DNA from: OMOG01 sp041485845
GTDB lineage: Bacteria > Acidobacteriota > Terriglobia > Bryobacterales > Bryobacteraceae
DNA: 5,221 nucleotides
Direction: 5' to 3'
NCBI GenBank assembly: GCA_041485845.1
Contig: JBGPKH010000643.1
Location: 1-5,221, forward strand
A model generated the notes under the pieces. It had not been told where the DNA came from. It did not search any database and saw only the letters and a program-made list of their open reading frames with translations. Both the position numbers and the translations under genes were made by a program. Each line of letters opens with the position of its first letter. Position 1 is the first letter of the stretch. Positions 1 through 4,871 of this stretch are shown in pieces.

Positions 1-295
1 GATGGTGCGGCACGCGGAGTCCGGGCAACGAGGAGGCGCACGGGACCGGCCCGAGGTCTTTGATGTCCGCGCCCGTGAAGACCGCCACTACGCCGGGCCG
101 TGACAGCGCGGCCTGCGCGTCGATGCTCTTGATTCGCGCCGCGCCGTGGGGACTGCGCACGACGCAGGCATGGTGCATGCCGGGCATCTTGATATCGTCC
201 ACGTAGGTGGCGGTGCCGGTGATGAGGCGCGGATCTTCGCGGCGGCGGATGCTTTTGCCGACCAGCGTTTCGGGCTTGGTGATGGTGGTTGCCAT
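1..295 (-). CDS. Molybdopterin-binding large subunit of a CO dehydrogenase/xanthine dehydrogenase-family hydroxylase (N-terminal part)
   Basis: This is the catalytic subunit of a molybdenum hydroxylase. Such subunits carry the Mo-cofactor and hydroxylate a substrate (CO, aldehyde, purine or N-heterocycle). Only the first 98 residues are visible; the rest lies beyond position 1. The start MATTITKPETLVGKSIRRRE, followed by DPRLITGTATYVDDI and an HHACVVRSPHGAARI stretch, is the typical beginning of CoxL-like large subunits and enters the a/b hammerhead domain. The ATG at 293-295 lies two bases after the small-subunit stop, so the two genes are probably cotranscribed and translationally coupled. 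No good Shine-Dalgarno is visible. No N-terminal export signal is present, so a cytoplasmic enzyme is likely. The substrate cannot be assigned, because the active-site loop that separates true CO dehydrogenases from relatives is outside the window. Confidence 0.9.
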   Translation of the reverse strand, partial: MATTITKPETLVGKSIRRREDPRLITGTATYVDDIKMPGMHHACVVRSPHGAARIKSIDAQAALSRPGVVAVFTGADIKDLGPVPCASSLPGLRVPHH

Positions 296-297
296 GG

Positions 298-768
298 CTA
301 GACGCCCGCCTTTCCCGCAGCGGCTTTCACCGCGTTGACGATGTGCTGATAGCCGGTACACCGGCAGAGATTGCCTTCGAGGCCGTGGCGGATCTCCTGG
401 TCGGTGGGGTTCGGATTGCCGGCCAGCAGTTGTTTGACGCTGAGAATCATGCCGGGCGTGCAGAATCCGCATTGCAGGCCGTGCTCGTTCCAGAAGGCCT
501 CCTGGATGGGATCGAGCTTGCCGTTGGCGGCGAGCCCCTCGATGGTGAGGACCTGGCGCCCGTCGGCCTGCACAGCGAACATGGTGCATGATTTGACGGT
601 CTTGCCATCGAGCATCACGGTGCAGGCGCCGCAGATCGAAGTCTCGCAGCCGATGTGCGGACCGGTGAGGCCCGCCACCTCGCGCAGATAGTGGATGAGA
701 AGGAGCCGAGGCTCGACTTCGTCAGTGTAAGGTTTGCCGTTTATGGTGAGAGAGATCTTTCGTTTCAT
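298..768 (-). CDS. (2Fe-2S)-binding small subunit of a molybdenum hydroxylase (CoxS/IorA type)
   Basis: This 156-residue protein is the electron-transfer subunit that takes electrons from the Mo-cofactor of the large subunit. It is complete and of normal length for the family. The N-terminal ferredoxin-like domain has C41, C46, C49 and C61 (GCETSICGACTV and later SC) for the plant-type [2Fe-2S] cluster. The C-terminal helical domain has C100 and C103 (QCGFCTPGM) and C135 and C137 (GNLCRCTGY) for the second cluster, with the conserved Gln99 next to C100. The ATG at 768 was chosen because MKRKISLTING is the normal family start. The frame runs open to 1326, but that extension has no family similarity and crosses a repeat array. 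There is no clear Shine-Dalgarno. The large-subunit gene follows after two bases. No FAD-binding medium subunit is present upstream, so it is either downstream outside the window or absent, as in IorAB-type enzymes. Confidence 0.95.
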   Translation of the reverse strand: MKRKISLTINGKPYTDEVEPRLLLIHYLREVAGLTGPHIGCETSICGACTVMLDGKTVKSCTMFAVQADGRQVLTIEGLAANGKLDPIQEAFWNEHGLQCGFCTPGMILSVKQLLAGNPNPTDQEIRHGLEGNLCRCTGYQHIVNAVKAAAGKAGV

Positions 769-780
769 GTGCGTATCCCG

Positions 781-819
781 GGACCCGCTGCTCGCCAAAG
801 CGCGAGTGTTCGCGGGTCC
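781..819 (-). promoter_or_regulatory. Nested palindrome in the leader of the (2Fe-2S) subunit gene
   Basis: GGACCCGC (781-788) and GCGGGTCC (812-819) form a perfect 8-bp outer stem. Inside it CTCGC (791-795) and GCGAG (802-806) form a 5-bp stem with a 6-base loop. The structure ends 12 bases before the start codon at 768. It could be an RNA hairpin affecting translation or termination, or an operator in DNA. No U-tract follows, so a simple intrinsic terminator is unlikely. The pairing is seen directly; the function is inference. Confidence 0.5.
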
Positions 820-845
820 ATACCCAGACCGTATGAAGGTATCAA
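817..845 (-). promoter_or_regulatory. Possible sigma70-type promoter for the molybdenum hydroxylase genes
   Basis: On the minus strand TTGATA (845-840) and TATGGA (822-817) are separated by 17 bases. The -35 matches the consensus at 5 of 6 positions, while the -10 matches at only 3. A start near 810 would give a leader of about 40 bases before the ATG at 768. The -10 overlaps one arm of the palindrome at 781-819. This is a weak candidate only. Confidence 0.25.
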
Positions 846-920
846 AATCCGGCCGGGAATCAAAGTCATATGTGAAGACCGGTTCGTTTGCGTACAAGAC
901 GCGGCGGCAGTGGGGGTCAA

Positions 921-1207
921 TTTGACGGAACGAAGCCAATTTCGCGGTTTGCCTTTTGGGTGTGATGGGTTGGAGTGTGGAAAAACTGGGATCTGGGGCG
1001 CTGGACCGGGCGAGCCGGGAGTCGTTTTGGGGGAACGAACCCAATTTCGGAGTGCCGGCGTTGGCTTCGGTGAACAGGGCTGTGAGGTCGAGAATCGGCT
1101 GTCTTGCAGGCAGTTTGACGGAACGAAGCCAATTTCCGAGTTTCCCATTTGAATACAATGGATTGGAATGTGGAAAAATGGGGGTCCATGGGCGGCATGG
1201 GCGAGCC
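921..1207. repeat. Degenerate tandem array of three ~90-100-bp units
   Basis: Three units start near 921, 1021 and 1109. Each contains the core GGAACGAA(G/C)CCAATTTC, at 927, 1032 and 1120. The first and third units match at about 56 of 70 ungapped positions (921-990 against 1114-1183). They share TTTGACGGAACGAAGCCAAT and a GTGGAAAAA stretch, and both end in GGGCGAGCC. The middle unit is more diverged: it matches the third at about 26 of 33 positions around the core and weakly after that. Read on the minus strand in several frames, the units give recurring NWLRS, IGFVPSN and KLASFRQ peptides. I take these to be accidental translation of a noncoding repeat, not protein. The array lies within the 766-base stretch 769-1534, where I find no convincing gene. 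Confidence 0.75.
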
Positions 1208-1439
1208 GCCCGGCGATTTGGTCGTATTTCCATAACAACTCCGGAGCGTGACATGCTTCTGGCCACGGCATGATTGGAAGTAGCGAAGAGGAGGCTTCCG
1301 CCGAACTTCATTGCGATCTGGCTCAATCGAGATTGGCCGTCGGCTGGCGCTCGGGGAGCGCTGGTCCTCTTCTCGATTTCAATCTAGCAGACGAGAATAG
1401 CGCTGCCGAGGTGCGCACGGTCGCGAGGCGCCCTAAGCG

Positions 1440-1534
1440 ATTTAGAATCAGCAAAAGGCTTGGCAAAATATATTTTCTGAACTTGTGATTGAATAAAAAG
1501 GTGGTGATAGCGCGGAACAGGCGAGTGGGCCGCG
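1440..1534. other. AT-rich spacer downstream of the winged-helix gene
   Basis: This spacer is clearly richer in A and T than its surroundings. It contains the perfect palindrome AAAATATATTTT (1465-1476) and a short T-run on the minus strand (around 1495-1500). Just past the winged-helix stop codon, CGCGG and CCGCG on the minus strand (about 1511-1534) could form a 5-bp stem with a 14-base loop before CTTTTTATT. It may act as a weak transcription terminator for the regulator gene. No promoter with acceptable -35 and -10 boxes was found on either strand. Confidence 0.25.
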
Positions 1535-1858
1535 TTACGCCGTGAGGGCCAGGGCGGGCGTCTCGATCGGTTGGAAACGATGACCGATTCCGAATACCGT
1601 TTCGATGTAGTGGTTGGCATACGGCCCGAGTTTCTTGCGCAGATGGCGGATATGCACGTCGAGCGTGCGCGTGCGGATCTCGGTGCTGTAGCCCCAGACG
1701 CGCATCAGCAGCTCCGCCCGCGGAACAATCACACCCGCGTAGCTGACTAACAGCGCCAGCAGGTCGTACTCCTTGCGGGTCAGCGTCATCGGCGTGGAAT
1801 CCAGGGTGGCGGCCTGGCGCTGAAAATCGACAATCAGGTGCGCGTCTCGATACAACAT
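1535..1858 (-). CDS. Stand-alone OmpR/PhoB-type winged-helix DNA-binding protein without receiver domain
   Basis: This 107-residue protein consists almost entirely of the DNA-binding effector domain of OmpR/PhoB response regulators. Visible hallmarks are a short N-terminal beta region, LTRKEYDLLALL (residues 26-37), the VPRAELLMRVWGY helix region (45-57), the recognition helix RTLDVHIRHLRKKL (64-77) and the wing GIGHRF (90-95, where GxGYRF is usual). The phospho-receiver domain normally found in front is missing. The gene is nevertheless not a truncation artefact, because AAGGAG lies seven bases before the ATG at 1858. It should bind DNA as a transcription regulator in the cytoplasm, but how its activity is controlled is unclear without a phosphorylation site. 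The region upstream has a TTTACA direct repeat with 11-base spacing, which fits this family's binding mode and suggests autoregulation. No histidine kinase gene is adjacent. Confidence 0.9.
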   Translation of the reverse strand: MLYRDAHLIVDFQRQAATLDSTPMTLTRKEYDLLALLVSYAGVIVPRAELLMRVWGYSTEIRTRTLDVHIRHLRKKLGPYANHYIETVFGIGHRFQPIETPALALTA

Positions 1859-1864
1859 GATCCT

Positions 1865-1870
1865 TCTCCT
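1865..1870 (-). promoter_or_regulatory. Strong Shine-Dalgarno for the winged-helix gene
   Basis: AAGGAG on the minus strand, followed by AAGGATC and the ATG at 1858-1856, has ideal spacing of about seven bases. It fixes the start of the receiver-less protein and argues against an upstream coding extension. Confidence 0.75.
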
Positions 1871-1915
1871 TCTCAGCCAATGTTACGGGGGAAAGCGGAG
1901 AAAGATCGTCGCGGC

Positions 1916-1934
1916 GGTGTAAAGAGGTTGTAAA
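1916..1934 (-). promoter_or_regulatory. 11-bp direct repeat, possible operator for the winged-helix regulator
   Basis: On the minus strand TTTACA occurs at 1934-1929 and again at 1923-1918, exactly 11 bases apart (TTTACAACCTC then TTTACACC). PhoB/OmpR-family proteins typically bind head-to-tail to 11-bp direct repeats, about one helical turn. The site is roughly 60 bases upstream of the start codon of such a protein. Autoregulation is inferred from position and spacing only. Confidence 0.4.
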
Positions 1935-2021
1935 ACCGGCGACGCCCCGAGCCTGGTAAAGGGCCGATTCCCCGGCACCAGCGGCTGGGTCATGGAGCCC
2001 CCTTGGATAGGGGATTTTCTA

Positions 2022-2038
2022 TCTCCTAAAACAGGAGA
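2022..2038 (+). promoter_or_regulatory. Perfect hairpin TCTCCTaaaacAGGAGA enclosing a ribosome-binding-like sequence
   Basis: A 6-bp perfect inverted repeat with a 5-base loop. The right arm, AGGAGA, is a Shine-Dalgarno-like sequence just before the GTG at 2040, which opens the ribbon-helix-helix-like relic. The spacing to that GTG is only about two bases, shorter than normal. The hairpin could have hidden the ribosome-binding site, or it may be an operator palindrome of the lost antitoxin gene. Confidence 0.4.
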
Positions 2039-2039
2039 C

Positions 2040-2240
2040 GTGCGGCAACGCAAGAAACTGTCGACCACGATCGGCGCGAGCAATTATGCGTACCTGCACA
2101 ATATGGTGAAGACGGGCAGGTTGATGCCGGACCTGCCGTGGTGTTTCCGTTGCCGGGCAGGGCGCAACTCTCGTCGGAGGCGTCGGAGCCGCAGCCAAAC
2201 TGTGCGCGCCATCTCCGGCAACTTTTCACGGAGGGTCGCT
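2040..2240 (+). pseudogene. Probable relic of a ribbon-helix-helix antitoxin gene
   Basis: Positions 2040-2120 encode VRQRKKLSTTI followed by GASNYAYLHNMVKTGR. This resembles the N-terminus of CopG-like ribbon-helix-helix antitoxins: a basic start, a short beta strand with STTI, then a helix of NYAYLxxMVxxGR type. After residue 27 the similarity stops and the frame becomes Arg-rich and low in information. In a different frame, 2168-2188 encodes LSSEASE, which recalls the C-terminal part of such antitoxins; that frame stops near 2240. The picture is a gene decayed by an internal loss and frameshift. A 7-bp inverted repeat, GGCAGGT/ACCTGCC (2115-2137), lies exactly where similarity ends. No toxin gene is recognisable next to it. 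Family recognition is from memory of such proteins, so this could be chance. The relic is in frame with the downstream DUF1080 gene. Confidence 0.35.
2115..2137. repeat. Inverted repeat GGCAGGT/ACCTGCC, possibly REP-like
   Basis: A 7-bp perfect stem with a 9-base loop. It shares GCAGGTTGA and ACCTGCC with the hairpin at 2993-3009, so the two may belong to one palindromic repeat family. A weaker relative, GGCAG/CTGCC, sits at 4761-4775. Confidence 0.4.
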
Positions 2241-2267
2241 GAAGGTCCCAGAAGGCCCAGGTCTGAG

Positions 2268-2292
2268 TGGCGCCGTGGCGCCATGCTATATT
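2268..2292 (+). promoter_or_regulatory. Possible promoter and operator of the DUF1080 gene
   Basis: The 16-bp perfect inverted repeat TGGCGCCgtGGCGCCA (2268-2283) is followed by the -10-like TATATT (2287-2292, 5 of 6 consensus bases). No recognisable -35 is present. The palindrome occupies the -35/-10 spacer, as expected for a regulator-binding site. Transcription from here would start near 2299, almost at the GTG of the signal peptide. Confidence 0.35.
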
Positions 2293-2300
2293 CCATAACG

Positions 2301-2954
2301 GTGAACCGAATACTCCGGCCGCGATTGCTTCTGGCCGTTTGCGCATGCCTGGCCGCTGCCGCTCAGGATGCGCGCAAAGACTCCGCGAAGGCCGGCGAGT
2401 GGCAATCGCTGTTTGACGGCAGGTCGCTGCAGGGCTGGCGCGAAACTCCGTTCACGGGCCACGGCGCCGTTAGTATCGAAAAGGGCCAGATCGTTCTCGG
2501 CCCCGGCGCGCCCATGACCGGCATCACGTGGTCGGGGTCCTACCCCCGGTCCAACTACGAGATTCGCTTCGAAGGCGCGCGGCTCGACGGCGGCGACTTC
2601 TTCGCCAGCCTGACGTTCCCGGTGCAGGACTCCTTCTGCACGTGGGTCACCGGCGGTTGGGGCGGTGACATTGTGGGCCTCTCGAGCATCGATGGATGGG
2701 ACGCGTCCGACAACGAGACGCGCTCCTATTTCGACTTCGAGAAGGGCCGATGGTACGTGCTGCGGCTCCAGGTTACCGACGACCGGATCCAGGCGTGGAT
2801 CGACGACCGGCCGATCGTCAGCGTGAACATTCGAGGACGGAAGATCGGCCTTCGCTATGGCGAGATGAAGCTGTCCGCGCCGCTGGGGTTGGCGTCGTAC
2901 AACACGACGGGGGCGGTGCGCAAGATCGAGTACCGGCTGCTGCGGGCGCAGTGA
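2301..2954 (+). CDS. Secreted DUF1080 (3-keto-disaccharide hydrolase) family protein
   Basis: This 217-residue protein (from the GTG at 2301) has a signal peptide (NRILRPRLLLAVCACLAAAA, probably cut before or near QDA) followed by a single DUF1080 domain with a concanavalin-like beta-sandwich fold. Typical family elements are WQSLFDGRSLQGWRE (start of the domain), VSIEKGQIVLGPG, SNYEIRFEG, RWYVLRLQVTDDRIQAWIDD, and the closing SAPLGLASYNTTGAVRKIEYR. Members are known to cleave 3-keto glycosides and often occur with Gfo/Idh/MocA oxidoreductases, such as the one converging on this gene. The start is uncertain. An in-frame ATG at 2283 lies inside a palindrome and upstream of a -10-like TATATT. 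The open frame reaches back to 1992 through an unrelated relic. The GTG places the signal peptide right at the N-terminus. No Shine-Dalgarno precedes either start. VCAC near residues 13-16 is a poor lipobox, so a lipoprotein is possible but not favoured. Confidence 0.85.
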   Translation: MNRILRPRLLLAVCACLAAAAQDARKDSAKAGEWQSLFDGRSLQGWRETPFTGHGAVSIEKGQIVLGPGAPMTGITWSGSYPRSNYEIRFEGARLDGGDFFASLTFPVQDSFCTWVTGGWGGDIVGLSSIDGWDASDNETRSYFDFEKGRWYVLRLQVTDDRIQAWIDDRPIVSVNIRGRKIGLRYGEMKLSAPLGLASYNTTGAVRKIEYRLLRAQ

Positions 2955-2973
2955 GGACCGCATTGCGTCAAGA

Positions 2974-3009
2974 GGCCGATTGACAATCGGCCGCAGGTTG
3001 ACAACCTGC
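2974..3009. repeat. Two abutting hairpins sharing a TTGACAA core
   Basis: GGCCGATTGACAATCGGCC (2974-2992) has an 8-bp perfect stem around a GAC loop. GCAGGTTGACAACCTGC (2993-3009) follows with no gap and has a 7-bp stem around the same GAC loop. They lie between two convergent genes, 19 bases after the DUF1080 stop and 30 bases before the oxidoreductase stop. They may stop transcription from both sides, although no T-run flanks them. Their similar design suggests a REP-like element. Confidence 0.65.
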
Positions 3010-3039
3010 CCCACAGTGGCAAAGCGAAGAGACTGACGG

Positions 3040-4698
3040 CTAGCCGTTCAACGTCCAGCCCGAACGGTACTGCCGCTTGAGGTAGTCGTTGGCCTCCGGC
3101 GCATTGGTGACGCGGCCGGTGGCCGGGTCGTATTCGATGCGTTTGCCGGCGCGGTGCGCCACGAGGCCGAGCAGCATCTGCTCGATCATGGCGCCGGAGT
3201 AATCGAAGTCGCAGTGGGTCTTGCTGCTGGTGCCGTGGACCACGCGGTTGCTCTTGCCCTTGCAGGCATCGATCCACTCCATCTGAAACAGGTCGCCGCC
3301 GGTGGAGGCTGTGCGGCCGGCCTGTTCGGCCTGCAAGATGGACTGGATAGTGGTGTTCGGCAGGCCCAGGGCGGCCGGTATTCCGCCTTCCATCAGTTGC
3401 ACGGCGGGAAAGCCGTTCGGCCCGGCCTCGGCACTGGGCATGGCGGTGAAGCCCGCGGGAAGCCCTCGGCCGCCCGCCGCTCCACGGCCGCCCGCCGCTC
3501 CACGACCGGCCGGCGGGGCTCCGCGTCCGCCCCCGCCGGCGCCGCCGCGTCCTCCGCGTCCCGCCGCCTGCGTCACCTGCCCGGCGCCGCCGATCAGCGG
3601 GAGGGTTTCCTCCTTGCCGCGCCGTTTGTAATAAGTGAAGTCGCCGTCGTCGTTATTCGGAATGATGATGCGGCTGGTGAAATCGGCCAGAATGGTTCCC
3701 TTGGTTCCCTCGAAAATCGCGCCGTTGGCGATACGCGATACGTCCACGAAGTTCTTTGGCGCCGGCGGCTTCAGTCCGCCCTGATACCACACCAGTGTGA
3801 CCGGCCCGCGCCAGGCGTTGGCAGGATGGTCGAAGCTCACCTTCAGCTTCACCGGCGTGATGTCGGGGTTGTACTTGTCGCTCACCTCCTGGTCGACCTC
3901 GATGGCCGCAGGCGCGCCCGCATCGATGGCATTCCACAGGAGGTCCATGGTGTGCGCGCCCATGTCGCCCATCTGCCCGACTCCGAAATCGCGGTACATG
4001 TTCCAGAACAGGCAGTTCATGCCGGACGAGCCGCCGAAATACTGGGGGCTGTAGGGATGGTAGGGCGAGGGCCCGATCCACTGCTCGTAGTGCAGGAAGG
4101 ATGGCGGCATGCCTTCGGCCTGCGGGTATCCGGGGCGCGGCAGCACGCGGCTGTCCCAGCCGTGGACGGTCTTCAACTCGCCCACCGCTCCATCCAGAAT
4201 CAGCTCGCGCAGGCGCTCGAAGTTGGGGTAGGCGTGGCGCTGCGTGCCGTGCTGCGTCGCGAGCTTGACTTTCTGCTTCAGATAATTCGCGCGTACGGTG
4301 CGGACTTCCTCCACCGTGATTCCCAGCGGCTTCTCGCAGTAGACGTGCATGCCGCGGTTCATGGCCCAGTTGGCGATGAACGCGTGATGGTGATCGGCCG
4401 TGCAAATCATCACGGCCTCGACGTCCTTCTGATCGAGCACTCTGCGCCAGTCCCAGTACACCTTGGCTTTGGGGAAAATCTCCAGCGCTTCCTTGGTGCG
4501 ATTGTCGTTCACATCGCACAGCGCCACCACATTCTCGTTTCTCAGCACGTTGTAGTGGGCGGTTCCCCGTCCCCATACGCCGATGAGGGCCAGGTTCAGC
4601 TTGTTGCTGGGAGCGTTCTGGCCGCGCAGCGTGCCGCTCTTCAGAATGAGAAGGCCGGCTCCGGCGGCGGCGGATTTCAGCAAGTCGCGTCGATGCAT
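3040..4698 (-). CDS. Gfo/Idh/MocA family oxidoreductase with Tat signal
   Basis: This 552-residue NAD(P)-type sugar oxidoreductase probably acts outside the cytoplasm on carbohydrates. MHRRDLLKSAAAGAGLLIL is a twin-arginine export signal. The Rossmann domain begins at KLNLALIGVWGRG (33-45), then VVALCDVN (57-64), EAVMICTADHHHAFIANWAM (94-113) and the family hallmark CEKPLG (121-126, with Lys123). The C-terminal domain includes HYEQWIGPSPYHPY and GVGQMGDMGAHTMDLLWNA, and ends with MEWIDACKGK and NDYLKRQYRSGW. The ATG at 4698 is preferred because it puts the Tat motif at the N-terminus; the frame is open to an ATG at 4836, but that stretch has no family features. The Shine-Dalgarno is weak. Two oddities are Trp42, where GxGxxG usually has Gly, and an insert rich in Gly, Arg and Ala at about residues 378-414. 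It converges on a DUF1080 gene, a family partner in 3-keto-sugar pathways. The substrate is unknown. Confidence 0.93.
   Translation of the reverse strand: MHRRDLLKSAAAGAGLLILKSGTLRGQNAPSNKLNLALIGVWGRGTAHYNVLRNENVVALCDVNDNRTKEALEIFPKAKVYWDWRRVLDQKDVEAVMICTADHHHAFIANWAMNRGMHVYCEKPLGITVEEVRTVRANYLKQKVKLATQHGTQRHAYPNFERLRELILDGAVGELKTVHGWDSRVLPRPGYPQAEGMPPSFLHYEQWIGPSPYHPYSPQYFGGSSGMNCLFWNMYRDFGVGQMGDMGAHTMDLLWNAIDAGAPAAIEVDQEVSDKYNPDITPVKLKVSFDHPANAWRGPVTLVWYQGGLKPPAPKNFVDVSRIANGAIFEGTKGTILADFTSRIIIPNNDDGDFTYYKRRGKEETLPLIGGAGQVTQAAGRGGRGGAGGGGRGAPPAGRGAAGGRGAAGGRGLPAGFTAMPSAEAGPNGFPAVQLMEGGIPAALGLPNTTIQSILQAEQAGRTASTGGDLFQMEWIDACKGKSNRVVHGTSSKTHCDFDYSGAMIEQMLLGLVAHRAGKRIEYDPATGRVTNAPEANDYLKRQYRSGWTLNG
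3467..3502. repeat. Two perfect tandem copies of an 18-bp unit inside the oxidoreductase gene
   Basis: CGGCCGCCCGCCGCTCCA occurs at 3467-3484 and 3485-3502, and a partial copy follows. On the coding (minus) strand it encodes the repeated GRGAAG part of the Gly/Arg/Ala-rich insert. Because the unit is a multiple of three, gain or loss of copies keeps the frame. This points to growth of the insert by replication slippage. Confidence 0.85.
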
Positions 4699-4871
4699 GG
4701 ACCCACGCGTAGCACGGATACCCGGCCGAATCAAGGCCGGCCAGTCGAGATCCGCGGTCTGGCAGGCGAGCTGCCGGCAGCGCTCAGCCCAGCGTCGCTC
4801 GTAGAAGGGTCCGGGCTTGTCAACAAACCGTGGCATCCCCCTGAGCCGGTACGGTTACTTCGCGACGAGCC

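Noticed and set aside
769..1326. A 186-residue N-terminal extension of the (2Fe-2S) subunit
   Set aside because: The family begins at the ATG at 768. The extension runs through the tandem repeat and consists of repeat-derived peptides.
1465..1476. AAAATATATTTT as a promoter or operator core
   Set aside because: No matching -35 box was found on either strand, and no gene start lies within a useful distance. It is kept only as part of an AT-rich spacer.
1954..1960. A third copy of the TTTAC(A/C) element upstream of the winged-helix gene
   Set aside because: It reads TTTACC and is 26 bases away, out of register with the 11-base repeat.
1883..2083. A 66-residue minus-strand open frame upstream of the winged-helix gene
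   Set aside because: It has no recognisable domain or ribosome-binding site, and it overlaps the regulatory region and the antitoxin-like relic.
4795..4823. A perfect TTGACA (4823-4818, minus strand) as -35 of the oxidoreductase promoter
   Set aside because: No acceptable -10 box occurs 15-19 bases downstream; the sequence there is GAGCGA-like and GC-rich.
4699..4836. A 46-residue N-terminal extension of the oxidoreductase
   Set aside because: It would bury the Tat motif RRDLLK inside the protein, and it shows no family similarity.
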